Shown here piece by piece: positions 50,023 through 59,613 of a DNA stretch of 64,000 bases; within the stretch, counting starts at the first letter, position 1, and each line of letters starts with the position of its first letter. The stretch is from an uncultured Roseivirga sp. (lineage in GTDB: Bacteria; Bacteroidota; Bacteroidia; Cytophagales; Cyclobacteriaceae). A program made the position numbers and the translations under genes. The notes beneath the pieces were generated by a model. That model did no database searches and was not told where the DNA came from. It worked only from the letters and a program-made list of their open reading frames with translations. Where the stretch lies: the NCBI GenBank assembly GCA_947493005.1, contig CANLOY010000001.1, positions 62,001-126,000 on the forward strand, read 5' to 3'.

Positions 50023-51174
50023 ATGAAGAAGGTATTTTTTTTATTCAGCGTATTAGCCATAACATTCAGTTGTTCAGATTCTGAAGATGTAACAGACATT
50101 GATGAAACTATTACTGGAGATTTCTCAGACATAATAGACTTACCCAGTGATCTTTTCAATTATGCCGATCCTGATTTGCCAAATCACTTTATAACTGGCG
50201 ATGTATCCCGAATCGATAATACCCCGGGCAACAACCCGGTAACAGACGAAGGTGCAACCTTGGGACGTGTATTGTTTTATGATGTAAAATTGTCAGCCAA
50301 CAATACAATTTCCTGCGCTTCATGTCACGTACAATCCGATGGTTTTGCGGATCCTGATGCCTTCAGTACTGGTTTTGAGGGTGGATTAACTGGTAGAAAT
50401 TCTATGGGCTTATCCAATGCCAGGTACTATAATAACGGCCGTTTCTTTTGGGATGAAAGAGCCAACACTTTAGAAGATCAAGTATTGATGCCAATTCAGG
50501 ATCAGGTGGAAATGGGACTTACACTAGACGAGTTAGTCAGTAAAATTCAGGATGCCGAATATTACCAACCACTATTTACCGAAGCTTTTGGCTCAACGGA
50601 GGTCACAACCGAAAGAATTTCTTCCGCTCTGGCTCAATTTGTAAGATCCATGGTTTCGTACGATTCCAGATATGATGCTGGACTAATTGCGGCAAATGGT
50701 AATGAAGACGCAGACTTTTCCAATTTCACAGAACTGGAAAACCTTGGTAAAGATTTATTCTTTAGTGGTAGAACTCAATGTTCTAACTGTCACGAAACAG
50801 CGACATTCAGCGGTGATCAGGCAAGAAACAACGGACTCGATGCTGTTTTAACTGACTTGGGTGTTGGTGGTGCCAATGGCAATAACCGTGATAATGGGGA
50901 ATTTAAGGTTAACTCTTTAAGAAATATTCAAGTAACCGGCCCATATATGCATGATGGGCGATTCAGCACATTAAGAGAAGTTGTTGAGTTCTATAATAAT
51001 GGAATCCAAAATAGTCCTAACCTCGACAGGAGGTTGAGAGATAACAATGGTGCACCAAGAAGGATGAATTTGAACCCAAATGAAATTGATGCGCTAGTTG
51101 CCTTTATGAATACATTAACTGATCAATCATTTCTATCAGATGAAAAGTTCAGTGATCCATTTGTTGATAATTAA
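50023..51174 (+). CDS. Di-haem cytochrome c peroxidase (MauG/CcpA-like) lipoprotein
   Basis: The 383-residue protein is a lipoprotein (lipobox FSC, Cys17) with two haem-binding motifs: CASCH (98-102) and CSNCH (253-257). The sequence around them (DGFADPDAFSTGFEGG, GPYMHDGRFSTLREVVEFYNNG) is typical of bacterial cytochrome c peroxidases. It would reduce hydrogen peroxide in the periplasm. It follows the sigma/Spy block at 78 bases and could be part of that regulon. Confidence 0.9.
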   Translation: MKKVFFLFSVLAITFSCSDSEDVTDIDETITGDFSDIIDLPSDLFNYADPDLPNHFITGDVSRIDNTPGNNPVTDEGATLGRVLFYDVKLSANNTISCASCHVQSDGFADPDAFSTGFEGGLTGRNSMGLSNARYYNNGRFFWDERANTLEDQVLMPIQDQVEMGLTLDELVSKIQDAEYYQPLFTEAFGSTEVTTERISSALAQFVRSMVSYDSRYDAGLIAANGNEDADFSNFTELENLGKDLFFSGRTQCSNCHETATFSGDQARNNGLDAVLTDLGVGGANGNNRDNGEFKVNSLRNIQVTGPYMHDGRFSTLREVVEFYNNGIQNSPNLDRRLRDNNGAPRRMNLNPNEIDALVAFMNTLTDQSFLSDEKFSDPFVDN

Positions 51175-51218
51175 GCATACGATCGTTCATAGTTAATACA
51201 CTTTTATTTTGGTTGAAG

Positions 51219-51247
51219 AAAAGGAGTCTATACGAGGCTCCTTTTTT
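51219..51247 (+). terminator. Rho-independent terminator after the peroxidase gene
   Basis: AAAAGGAGTC pairs with GGCTCCTTTT around a 7-base loop and is followed by T residues. Confidence 0.75.
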
Positions 51248-51269
51248 GCATTTATGCTTACTTTAAAGT

Positions 51270-52412
51270 GTGCTTGAAGAAAATCAAATCAACCAGCTTA
51301 TAGCATTAAGGAGGTGCCTTCATAAAACACCTGAGCTTTCTGAAAATGAAAGTAAAACCTCCCAGCAAATCATTAGTTTTCTCAAAAAATTTGCCCCATC
51401 ATCTATTGATACTCAGTTAGGAGGATATGGTATTGCGGCAAACTGGCAAGGGAAAGAAAGTGGAAATACCATTCTACTGAGAGCAGAGTTGGATGCCCTA
51501 CCAATTCAGGAAGCGAATGATCTGGAATACAAGTCCACAATCAATGGGGTTTCTCATAAATGTGGCCACGATGGGCATATGGCTATTCTTTGTGGAATTG
51601 CCATGCTACTTCATAAATACCCTTTAAAGAAAGGTAAGGTAGTTCTCCTGTTTCAGCCTGCCGAAGAAACTGGTGTTGGAGCAAGAAAAATTCTTGAAGA
51701 CCCTGATTGGGAAACAAATAAGGTTGATTACGCCTTTGCCTTGCACAACCTACCAAAACAAAAATCAGGGGTCATTTTATGCAAGAAAGGTACTTTCTGC
51801 GCAGCATCCACCGGTTTAAAAATCAGGCTCACCGGGAAAACAGCCCATGCCAGTCAACCAGAAACGGGTCTCAACCCTGCTATAGCCACAGCTCAGTTTA
51901 TTTATTCTTTAAACAAAGTATTAGAAAGCAATGAGTACACAGACAAAACACGAATTGCATTAACCCATACACAGATAGGAGAAAAAAGCTTTGGTGTATC
52001 AGCCGGAGAGGCAGAGGTGTGGCTAACGCTGAGAGCACACGAGAGGCATGATTTTGACTTACTATTAAAGAAAGTAAAAGAAGAGGCTACCGCAATAGCT
52101 CAGAAACATGAATTAGGTGTACACTTCTCTTATCATGAGCATTTTGAAGCTACTGAAAATAATGTTGATGCTGTTGAAATGGTTAGGGAGGCAGCCCTAA
52201 AGGCTCAATTGGAATATGGAGAAATGGAAGCTCCCAACCCCTGGTCAGAAGACTTTGGGCTTTTCTTAAATGAATACAAAGGCGCAATGTTTGGACTAGG
52301 TTCAGGTTTAGAAACACCAGACCTTCACAATCCTGATTATGATTTTCCAGACAAATTAATTGAAAAGGGAGTACATGTATTCTGGAATATTATTCAAGGG
52401 CTTAACAGCTAA
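51270..52412 (+). CDS. M20-family amidohydrolase
   Basis: The 380-residue protein fits the aminoacylase/hippurate hydrolase type of M20: LRAELDALPIQEAN (metal loop), HKCGHDGHMAI (catalytic), QPAEETGVGARKIL and a C-terminal GLGSGLETPDLHNPDYDF. It hydrolyses N-acylated amino acids. It starts with a GTG just after the terminator. It is distinct from argE, which belongs to another M20 branch. Confidence 0.88.
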   Translation: MLEENQINQLIALRRCLHKTPELSENESKTSQQIISFLKKFAPSSIDTQLGGYGIAANWQGKESGNTILLRAELDALPIQEANDLEYKSTINGVSHKCGHDGHMAILCGIAMLLHKYPLKKGKVVLLFQPAEETGVGARKILEDPDWETNKVDYAFALHNLPKQKSGVILCKKGTFCAASTGLKIRLTGKTAHASQPETGLNPAIATAQFIYSLNKVLESNEYTDKTRIALTHTQIGEKSFGVSAGEAEVWLTLRAHERHDFDLLLKKVKEEATAIAQKHELGVHFSYHEHFEATENNVDAVEMVREAALKAQLEYGEMEAPNPWSEDFGLFLNEYKGAMFGLGSGLETPDLHNPDYDFPDKLIEKGVHVFWNIIQGLNS

Positions 52413-52446
52413 GTGAACTCTCTATCCAGGGTTGGTATATAGAAAC

Positions 52447-52480
52447 AAAAATGCCACTTCAGTTTGAAGTGGCATTTTTT
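52447..52480. terminator. Bidirectional terminator between the M20 gene and clpC
   Basis: A perfect 15-bp stem AAAAATGCCACTTCA/TGAAGTGGCATTTTT with a 3-base loop GTT is flanked by A and T runs, so it works on both strands. Confidence 0.85.
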
Positions 52481-52498
52481 ATGTTTTATCAGTTCTCG

Positions 52499-55078
52499 TT
52501 ATTCAGAAGAACCTTCCTCTTCTTCCTTTTCCTCCTTCTTCTTTTTAGAAGCACGCTTCTTCTTAATCTTAATGGTTAATTGATCAGATTTACCATCATG
52601 ATCAGCAGAAAGAGTATCTCCTTCATTAATATCTCCTTTAAGAATTTCCTCTGCTATCTGATCTTCCAGGTACTTCTGGATAGCACGGTTCAAAGGTCTG
52701 GCTCCATACTGTGGATCATACCCTTTTTCCCCTAAGAAGTCTTTAGCTTTTTCAGTTAATGAGACTTTATATCCCATATTCTCAATTCTACTCAACAGCT
52801 TGCCAAGAGAAATATCAATGATTTTATGGATATCTTCTCTACTCAATGAGTTAAAGATAATTACATCATCAAGACGATTTAAAAACTCAGGACTGAAGGT
52901 CTTTTTAAGTGCCTTCTGAATAGTGTCTTTAATAATTTCATCTTCTGCATCTCGCTTAGACTGCGTACTGAAACCAATTCCTGAACCGAAATCTTTCAAA
53001 TCGCGAACACCGATGTTCGATGTCATAATGATAATTGTATTTCTAAAGTCCACTCTTCGGCCAAGACCATCAGTAAGAATACCATCGTCCAATACCTGAA
53101 GTAAGATATTAAACACGTCTGGATGAGCTTTTTCGATTTCGTCCAGCAATACTACTGAATATGGTTTTCTTCTCACCTTTTCGGTAAGCTGACCACCTTC
53201 TTCGTAACCTACATAACCTGGAGGCGCTCCTACGAGTCTGGATACAGAGAATTTCTCCATATACTCACTCATGTCAATTCGAACCAAGGAATCTTCCTTA
53301 TCGAAAAGATAAGTTGATAACACTTTGGCCAACTCCGTTTTACCAACACCTGTTGGACCAAGGAATACGAAAGTACCAATCGGTTTTGAAGGGTCTTTAA
53401 GCCCTACTCTTGTTCGCTGAATAGCTTTTGTTAATTTGACAATAGCCTCATCCTGACCAATCACCTTCCCTTTCAATTGTTCACCCATTCCAACAAGCTT
53501 GGCTTGTTCTTTCTGAGCTACACGCTTGGTAGGGATTCCTGTCATCATAGCAATTACTTCAGCAACATTTTCTTCGCTTACCGTATATCGCTTCGATTTG
53601 CTCTCTTCTTCCCACTTGGCCTTGGCATTGTCAAGCTGATCTATCAGCTTTTTCTCTTTATCTCTTAACTGTGCAGCTTCTTCGTATTTCTGACTTTTTA
53701 CTACACGGTTTTTCTCTTTTTTGATATCCTCAATGGCTTCTTCTAACTTGACGATATCCTCTGGCACATGAATATTATTGATGTGCACGCGGGCACCAGC
53801 TTCATCTAGTACATCTATTGCCTTATCTGGTAAGAAACGATCCGATATGTACCTATCTGATAGCGATACACAAGACTGAATAGCATCTTCAGTATAGCTC
53901 ACATGGTGATGTTCTTCGTACTTCTCTTTAATATTTTGGAGAATCTGAACAGTTTCTTCAGGAGTAGTTGGATCAACCATTACCTGCTGGAACCTTCTGG
54001 CCAAAGCACCATCTTTTTCAATATACTGTCTGTACTCGTCAAGAGTTGTTGCACCAATACATTGAATTTCACCCCTTGCAAGGGCAGGCTTGAACATGTT
54101 AGAAGCATCTAACGACCCTGAAGCCCCACCAGCACCTACAATGGTATGAAGCTCATCTATGAAGAGAATCACTTCTGGTGACTTTTCGAGTTCGTTCATT
54201 ACTGCTTTCATACGCTCTTCGAACTGTCCCCGGTACTTAGTTCCCGCCACTAAAGAAGCAAGATCTAAAGTAACCACTCGTTTTCCAAAAAGCACTCTTG
54301 ATACCTTTTTCTGAACAATTCTTAAGGCCAAACCTTCCGCAATTGCGCTCTTACCAACGCCTGGTTCTCCAATAAGAATCGGGTTGTTCTTCTTTCTTCT
54401 TGACAAGATTTGTCCTACTCGCTCGATTTCCTTCTCTCGTCCAACAATTGGGTCAAGTTTTCCATCTTCAGCATATTTGGTTAAATCTCTTCCAAAATTG
54501 TCAAGTACTGGTGTACGGGATTTTTCTCCTCCTTTACCTGCAGGACGGTCAGAGGAACCTCCTCCTGAGCCTCCGCTACTTCCGAACATTTTTGAAGACT
54601 CGTCATCCGGATCTTCAGTATCGGACGATGCCAGTGGGTTGTCTGTCTGGTATTCAAGCATTTCTTTTACGACTTCATAATTCACGTCAAACTTCTCAAG
54701 TATCTGTGTAGCAATATTATCTTCATCTCTAAGAATAGAGAGTAACAAGTGCTCAGTACCAATAAGTTGACTCTTAAATATTTTTGCTTCCAGATAAGTA
54801 ATCTTTAATACTTTTTCTGATTGTCTTGTCAGGGGAATATTGGCCAGGTTTTTAACATTGTGATTGGCCGTACCTTTTGTTGCTCTTTCAATAGCTTCTC
54901 TTAGTTCTTCTAAAGAAGTACCAAGTTTTTTAAGGATGCTCACAGCAACTCCTTCTCCTTCACGAATCATTCCCAATAAAAGATGCTCAGTCCCAATATA
55001 GTCATGGCCTAAACGTAAGGCCTCTTCTCTACTCAGGGAGATTACTTCTTTTACTCTGTTTGAAAATTTTGCTTCCAT
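52499..55078 (-). CDS. clpC: ClpC-type AAA+ unfoldase
   Basis: The 859-residue protein has two Clp-N repeats (about 5-145), a Gly/Ser-rich linker (about 165-185), the first ATPase (Walker A GEPGVGKS at 237-244), a UVR middle domain (KSQKYEEAAQLRDKEKKLI), the second ATPase (GPTGVGKTELAKVL) and a Lys/Glu-rich tail. It would unfold substrates for ClpP, and adaptors such as McsB may deliver them. It is transcribed alone. Confidence 0.93.
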   Translation of the reverse strand: MEAKFSNRVKEVISLSREEALRLGHDYIGTEHLLLGMIREGEGVAVSILKKLGTSLEELREAIERATKGTANHNVKNLANIPLTRQSEKVLKITYLEAKIFKSQLIGTEHLLLSILRDEDNIATQILEKFDVNYEVVKEMLEYQTDNPLASSDTEDPDDESSKMFGSSGGSGGGSSDRPAGKGGEKSRTPVLDNFGRDLTKYAEDGKLDPIVGREKEIERVGQILSRRKKNNPILIGEPGVGKSAIAEGLALRIVQKKVSRVLFGKRVVTLDLASLVAGTKYRGQFEERMKAVMNELEKSPEVILFIDELHTIVGAGGASGSLDASNMFKPALARGEIQCIGATTLDEYRQYIEKDGALARRFQQVMVDPTTPEETVQILQNIKEKYEEHHHVSYTEDAIQSCVSLSDRYISDRFLPDKAIDVLDEAGARVHINNIHVPEDIVKLEEAIEDIKKEKNRVVKSQKYEEAAQLRDKEKKLIDQLDNAKAKWEEESKSKRYTVSEENVAEVIAMMTGIPTKRVAQKEQAKLVGMGEQLKGKVIGQDEAIVKLTKAIQRTRVGLKDPSKPIGTFVFLGPTGVGKTELAKVLSTYLFDKEDSLVRIDMSEYMEKFSVSRLVGAPPGYVGYEEGGQLTEKVRRKPYSVVLLDEIEKAHPDVFNILLQVLDDGILTDGLGRRVDFRNTIIIMTSNIGVRDLKDFGSGIGFSTQSKRDAEDEIIKDTIQKALKKTFSPEFLNRLDDVIIFNSLSREDIHKIIDISLGKLLSRIENMGYKVSLTEKAKDFLGEKGYDPQYGARPLNRAIQKYLEDQIAEEILKGDINEGDTLSADHDGKSDQLTIKIKKKRASKKKKEEKEEEEGSSE

Positions 55079-55173
55079 CTAATGTGTTTAAATACGGTAA
55101 GGATTATCCTCTGAACCGTAATTTCAATATAGTAAGATATACTTACGATCTAATACAAAACGTGATCAAAAAC

Positions 55174-55809
55174 CTAATTGTTCTTTATAAAGACATTTGA
55201 ACCATACAAAACCTCTAAAGCGTCAGGCCCCATACAAAACAAAAGGTCTATGATGCTCATGTTAGGTACAAAGTCTTTGCCAAACACTTGTTGGTAGTAT
55301 TGCGGCTTAAACCATGTCAAATTGTCGATTGATTTTTTCGGGTGAATCTGAGAACGTAAGTCCATTATGCCTTCAGACGGCATTTTTACATATTGCTCTG
55401 TTTCAGTAATACTCACATCCAGCTTTAGGAGTTTCAGACATAATGTCAGCAATGCTTGATTTAACTCACTCAAATACAGATATTCCTTATTGATTTCTGC
55501 TCTTAAGTACTCTGCATAAAAATCAAAAAACGGAGCTTTTCCATATGCTGACTGTATAGCTCTCCAATGGTTATTCTTCCATTTCTGTTTATAGTCAATC
55601 TCCAGGTTTTGGATAGAAATCTTTCGGCCGGCATGGTGAACTGGAACACTCAAACTCTGCACCTTGTTGGCTCCGATAATATGACAGCGATTACGGTATG
55701 ACTGTTTTTCGAAATTTTCACTAAGCTCGAGTAAAACTTCATCTGCATGGGCAAGTAAAGAGAAGTAAGCTACCGAGGGCAGATATTGAAGTTCAATCAG
55801 TACTTTCAT
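55174..55809 (-). CDS. WbqC-like family protein
   Basis: The 211-residue protein begins ELQYLPSVAYFSLLAHADEVLLEL and contains YRNRCHIIGANKVQSLSVPV, typical of the WbqC-like family found in polysaccharide loci and elsewhere. The biochemical role is not established. It shares one base with the upstream tsaC gene. Confidence 0.85.
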   Translation of the reverse strand: MKVLIELQYLPSVAYFSLLAHADEVLLELSENFEKQSYRNRCHIIGANKVQSLSVPVHHAGRKISIQNLEIDYKQKWKNNHWRAIQSAYGKAPFFDFYAEYLRAEINKEYLYLSELNQALLTLCLKLLKLDVSITETEQYVKMPSEGIMDLRSQIHPKKSIDNLTWFKPQYYQQVFGKDFVPNMSIIDLLFCMGPDALEVLYGSNVFIKNN

Positions 55810-56432
55810 TAAAGAAATGCATCAATATCCCCCAAACCCTCTCGGATAACATTAATATCATCACCCGAGCAATCTACTACAGTAGAAGGCACATTGCCAC
55901 CATATCCACCATCAATTACAACATCTACCAGGTTTTGATACTTTTCAAAAATCAACTCCGGATCAGTGGAATATTCAAGTATCTCATCTTCATCATGAAT
56001 TGATGTGGTAATAATCGGGTTTCCAAGGCTCTTAACTAATTCACGAGGAATGTTATTGTCAGGCACGCGAATACCTACTGTTTTCTTCTTAGCATTTAAT
56101 ACTCTCGGCACCTTACTGGTGGCATTCAGAATAAAAGTAAATGGCCCCGGAAGAGACTTCTTCATTACTTTAAACACAGGAGTACTCAGCCCTTTAGTAT
56201 ATTCTGAAATTTCACTTAAGTCGTAACAAATAAAAGAGAGGGATTGAGGTTTAGTATTTTTTATCTGACAAACCTTTTGAACAGCCTTTACATTGCTGAA
56301 ATCACAGCCTATGCCATAAACCGTATCTGTTGGGTATATAATTACTCCTCCTGATTTCAGAACATTTACTATTCTATTGATCTTATCAATCTCAGGGTTT
56401 TCCTCGTATAGCTTAATGTACTCAGCTGCCAT
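55809..56432 (-). CDS. L-threonylcarbamoyladenylate synthase (TsaC/Sua5/YrdC)
   Basis: The 207-residue protein has [44 protein letters not shown] and [10 protein letters not shown], the Sua5/YrdC/YciO core. It makes threonylcarbamoyl-AMP for the tRNA t6A modification. The C-terminal Sua5 domain is absent, so it is the short TsaC form. Confidence 0.88.
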   Translation of the reverse strand: MAAEYIKLYEENPEIDKINRIVNVLKSGGVIIYPTDTVYGIGCDFSNVKAVQKVCQIKNTKPQSLSFICYDLSEISEYTKGLSTPVFKVMKKSLPGPFTFILNATSKVPRVLNAKKKTVGIRVPDNNIPRELVKSLGNPIITTSIHDEDEILEYSTDPELIFEKYQNLVDVVIDGGYGGNVPSTVVDCSGDDINVIREGLGDIDAFL

Positions 56433-56482
56433 AACTTTGACTTACTGCGAAGTTAGGACAAATTGACTATTTTTGTGCCCCT

Positions 56483-57517
56483 ATGAAGAAAAGAAAGCGT
56501 TTTATGATCGGGATGGTGATCTTTTCAGTGATCCTTACCTCCTTCTCATTTTACTTTTATCAGGTATTCTATGGAGCCAATGTGCTTCAGCAAGCACAAC
56601 CTGCCACCATGCTGATAGATCATGATGATAATTTCGATTCTTTAAGGAATAATCTACTCGATGCTAAAATCATTGACGATGTAGTGTCATTTAGCTTTGT
56701 GGCCAAAGTGTTGGGGTACCAGGATAACGTAAAACCGGGTCTTTACTTGTTCGAGCCTGAAATGACCAATCTTGAAACGGTTAGAAGGCTAAGGGCCGGG
56801 GATCAAATCCCTGTTGACATTACTTTTAACAACGTACGTTTCAAACAAGATCTTGTTGAAAAAATTGTCAGCACAACGGGAATCGATGGTAATGAATTTC
56901 TCCGCTTACTAAATGATGATGATTACGTAGCTGAGCTGGGTTTTAATAAGGAAACTATTATGGCTATGTTCATTCCAAATACATATGAGGTATATTGGAC
57001 GATTTCTGAGAAAGCACTTTTCCAGAGAATGAAGAAGGAATACGATAAGTTCTGGAACAGTTCTCGCAAAGCCAAAGCGGAAGAAATAGGCCTTTCTCCT
57101 GCCGAAGTCTCTACACTAGCCGCCATTGTCCAGGATGAGATGTCGATAGTTGCCGAAAGCCCTAAAATTGCCGGATTGTACCTCAATCGTATAAAAAAGA
57201 ATATGCTGCTGCAGGCCGACCCGACAGTCAAATTTGCACTTGGTGATTTTAGTATTCAAAGGGTATTAACGGCCGACTTAAGAATTGATAGCCCCTATAA
57301 TACTTATAAGTACAGAGGCCTTCCTCCAGGCCCCATCAATTTACCTACCATTGCCTCAATAGATGCTGTTCTGAATTACGAAAAGCATGACTATATTTAT
57401 ATGTGTGCTAAAGAGGATTTTTCAGGCTATCATCGCTTCGCTGAAGACTTAACCACACACAATAAAAACGCAAGGCTCCTTCACAGGGCTTTAAACAAAA
57501 GGAATATATATCGCTAA
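56483..57517 (+). CDS. mltG: Endolytic murein transglycosylase
   Basis: The 344-residue protein has an N-terminal TM (about 8-27) and a YceG/MltG domain: LGFNKETIMAMFIPNTYEVYW, AAIVQDEM, GLYLNRIKKNMLLQADPTVKFAL and SPYNTYKYRGLPPGPI. It cleaves nascent glycan chains at the membrane. The family often has IVEKE where this has IVQDE; the second Glu remains and is the likely catalytic one. Confidence 0.92.
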   Translation: MKKRKRFMIGMVIFSVILTSFSFYFYQVFYGANVLQQAQPATMLIDHDDNFDSLRNNLLDAKIIDDVVSFSFVAKVLGYQDNVKPGLYLFEPEMTNLETVRRLRAGDQIPVDITFNNVRFKQDLVEKIVSTTGIDGNEFLRLLNDDDYVAELGFNKETIMAMFIPNTYEVYWTISEKALFQRMKKEYDKFWNSSRKAKAEEIGLSPAEVSTLAAIVQDEMSIVAESPKIAGLYLNRIKKNMLLQADPTVKFALGDFSIQRVLTADLRIDSPYNTYKYRGLPPGPINLPTIASIDAVLNYEKHDYIYMCAKEDFSGYHRFAEDLTTHNKNARLLHRALNKRNIYR

Positions 57518-57519
57518 GT

Positions 57520-57927
57520 ATGTATAGTGCTTCTACCCAAATACGGGTTAGATATGCTGAAACAGATCAGATGTCTTATGTATACTATGGCAATTATGCC
57601 ATGTACTACGAGGTTGGGCGAGTAGAGGTCTTAAGGCAATTGGGGTTTGAGTACAAAAAGCTCGAAGAGCAAGGTATAATGATGCCCGTTCATGACTTGC
57701 AATGCAAATATCTAGCCCCTGTTACTTACGATGAATTGTTAACTATAAATGTGATTGTTCCTGAACTACCTAAGGTTAAAATGCTCTTTGAGTACGAAAT
57801 TAAGAATGAAGCGGGGAAGCTGGTTAATGAGGGCAAAACAACATTGGTGTTTATCAATATGGACAATAACAGACCATGTAGGGCACCAAAAGAGTTGACG
57901 GATGTACTAAGTCCATATTATCAATGA
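57520..57927 (+). CDS. Acyl-CoA thioesterase (YbgC/4-hydroxybenzoyl-CoA type)
   Basis: The 135-residue hot-dog-fold protein has RYAETDQMSYVYYGNYAMYYE, in which the Asp and the following Tyr/Asn residues mark the YbgC/FcbC thioesterase type. It begins two bases after the mltG stop and overlaps the YihY gene by four bases. The substrate is probably short- or medium-chain acyl-CoA. Confidence 0.87.
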   Translation: MYSASTQIRVRYAETDQMSYVYYGNYAMYYEVGRVEVLRQLGFEYKKLEEQGIMMPVHDLQCKYLAPVTYDELLTINVIVPELPKVKMLFEYEIKNEAGKLVNEGKTTLVFINMDNNRPCRAPKELTDVLSPYYQ

Positions 57928-58871
57928 AAAAGAAAGTATTGGCATTGATACTTGAAAACCCTATTTACCTTAAACTGGTAGGGCTACTGCAGCATATTAA
58001 GGTAGGTAAGGCTAAGGTAGGGCTCTATGATGCCATTTTAATCTTCATTGAAAAACTCAGCAACGACAGATTGGTCATAAGGGCAAATGCGGTTGCATTC
58101 AGTTTTACTATGGCCATTTTTCCGGCTATAATTTTTCTGTTTACACTTACTCCCTACATTCAGGACTTTTTCCCTGAGATTACAAACGAGGTAATCATAG
58201 GCTTTTTGGAAAATATTCTTCCAGAAAACCTTTACAAAGCTGCAGACTCCACCATCCATGATATTATTGGGAAGCAGAGAGGAGGCTTACTCTCATTTGG
58301 TTTTGTGCTAACACTCATTCTATCTACAAATGGAATGAACTCCCTAATGAGCGCCTTCAATGCCAGCTACAAAACAGTAGAAACCAGAGGGTTTCTAAAA
58401 ATGAGGTTTATTGCCACAATATTGATTTTTATACTGGCAATATCCGTACTACTATCAATTGGACTGCTGGTAGTAGGTCAGCAATTGCTATATGACAACA
58501 GTATTAGAGAAGTAGTTCAAGACAAAATCTCTATAGATATCGTAATTGTTTTACGTTTCATAATCCTCTATATAATCTTTCAGGTTACTATATCCAGTAT
58601 TTATTATCTAGCTCCGGCAGTACATAAGCGTTGGCATTTTATGAGTGTTGGGTCAGTTTTTTCAACTATTGCCATAATCATTGCTTCTTTTGGTTTCTCT
58701 ATGTATGTCAATAGTTTTGGAACCTACAATAAACTTTATGGTTCAATTGGTGTGTTGATTGTGTTGATGCTATGGTTATTCATAATTTCCCTCATTCTTT
58801 TAGTCGGCTTTGAAATGAATGCGGCCTTTGACAAGGCCAAAACAGAAAAATTAAAGGCAGAACAGATTTAA
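57924..58871 (+). CDS. YihY/BrkB-family inner-membrane protein
   Basis: The 315-residue protein has six TM segments and the family marks NAVAFSFTMAIFPAIIFLFTLTPY, SFGFVLTLILSTNGMNSLMSAFN and YGSIGVLIVLMLWLFIISLILLVGFEMNAA. It was once described as a ribonuclease BN-like protein, but that activity is not supported for the family. A second member is at 62228-63046. Confidence 0.9.
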   Translation: MKKKVLALILENPIYLKLVGLLQHIKVGKAKVGLYDAILIFIEKLSNDRLVIRANAVAFSFTMAIFPAIIFLFTLTPYIQDFFPEITNEVIIGFLENILPENLYKAADSTIHDIIGKQRGGLLSFGFVLTLILSTNGMNSLMSAFNASYKTVETRGFLKMRFIATILIFILAISVLLSIGLLVVGQQLLYDNSIREVVQDKISIDIVIVLRFIILYIIFQVTISSIYYLAPAVHKRWHFMSVGSVFSTIAIIIASFGFSMYVNSFGTYNKLYGSIGVLIVLMLWLFIISLILLVGFEMNAAFDKAKTEKLKAEQI

Positions 58872-58884
58872 TTTACCCCTGTTG

Positions 58885-58914
58885 TTTGCAGAAAAAAAAA
58901 TCCCATTATCTTTG
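58885..58914 (+). promoter_or_regulatory. Promoter of the tRNA unit
   Basis: TTTG (58885-58888) and TATCTTTG (58907-58914) with an 18-base spacer, closely matching the Bacteroidota consensus, precede tRNA-Ser by 25 bases. Confidence 0.75.
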
Positions 58915-58939
58915 CAGTCCCAAACGGGAGATCGCATAC

Positions 58940-59024
58940 AGAGGCGTGGCAGAGTGGTCGAATGCGGTGGTCTTGAAAACCATTGTACCGCGAGGTACCG
59001 GGGGTTCGAATCCCTCCGCCTCTG
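58940..59024 (+). tRNA. tRNA-Ser (anticodon TGA)
   Basis: The 85-base gene has acceptor AGAGGCG/CGCCTCT, anticodon loop CTTGAAA with TGA, a long variable arm GTACCGCGAGGTAC and T-loop TTCGAAT, with discriminator G. CCA is not encoded. The two tRNAs share one promoter and one terminator. Confidence 0.95.
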
Positions 59025-59034
59025 CACTAATACT

Positions 59035-59106
59035 GGTCCGTTCGTCTAGGGGTTAGGACGCCAGGTTTTCATCCTGGTAACAGGGGTTCGATTCCCCTAC
59101 GGACTA
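59035..59106 (+). tRNA. tRNA-Glu (anticodon TTC)
   Basis: The 72-base gene has acceptor GGTCCGT/ACGGACT (first pair G-U), anticodon loop TTTTCAT with TTC, T-loop TTCGATT and discriminator A. CCA is not encoded. Confidence 0.95.
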
Positions 59107-59108
59107 CG

Positions 59109-59137
59109 AAAAGCTCAGCAATTGCTGAGCTTTTTTT
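59109..59137 (+). terminator. Terminator of the tRNA unit
   Basis: AAAAGCTCAGC/GCTGAGCTTTT with loop AATT is followed by T residues. Confidence 0.85.
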
Positions 59138-59217
59138 GTTTCCACTATTTTCCAAAAAATCATCTCATCCAGAATCCCTTCTAAAGGTAATTGGAGCCTA
59201 TTCTAATTATTTTACTT

Positions 59218-59242
59218 ACAAAAGTGAAACTTTATATTTTTG
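59218..59242 (+). promoter_or_regulatory. Operator-like motif and promoter -7 box for the second padR
   Basis: ACAAAAGTGAAACT (59218-59231) is a one-mismatch copy of the sequence before the first padR. It precedes TATTTTTG (59235-59242), a full -7 box, so it lies between the -33 and -7 regions where a repressor would block RNA polymerase. Confidence 0.5.
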
Positions 59243-59273
59243 ATTCAGTATAATACTGACAATTGTGAAATTT

Positions 59274-59609
59274 ATGGAAAAGATAAAGCTTGGGAATTTT
59301 GAAGAACTGGTGCTTTTACTGGTCGGTGTATTATACGATCAGGCATACTCTGTTAACATTGTTGCTGAATACGAAAAACAAACAGGGAAGAAAATTAACG
59401 TAAGCGCCATTCACACCGTACTTTATCGACTGGAAGAAAAAGGGTTTCTAGAATCTAAAATGAGTGAATCTACATCTGCAAGAGGCGGTAAACGTAAAAG
59501 GCTCTTTTACCTTACTCCATATGCATCAAAAGCACTAGATGAGTTAGCTACGCTGCGTGAGCAACTTCGCTACCAAATACCGGCTCAAGCACTCAACTGG
59601 GAAAAGTAA
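59274..59609 (+). CDS. PadR-family transcriptional regulator (second copy)
   Basis: Using the ATG at 59274, which aligns with the start of the first PadR, the product has 111 residues: LGNFEELVLLLVG, AIHTVLYRLEEKGFLES and ARGGKRKRLFYLTPYASKAL. It precedes the permease gene by four bases. Confidence 0.9.
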   Translation: MEKIKLGNFEELVLLLVGVLYDQAYSVNIVAEYEKQTGKKINVSAIHTVLYRLEEKGFLESKMSESTSARGGKRKRLFYLTPYASKALDELATLREQLRYQIPAQALNWEK

Positions 59610-59613
59610 TACC

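Noticed and set aside
57085-57240. MltG with Gln where the family often has Glu (IVQDE instead of IVEKE)
   Set aside because: As I recall the family, the first Glu varies among Bacteroidota and the second, which is retained here, is the likely catalytic residue, so no loss of function is implied.
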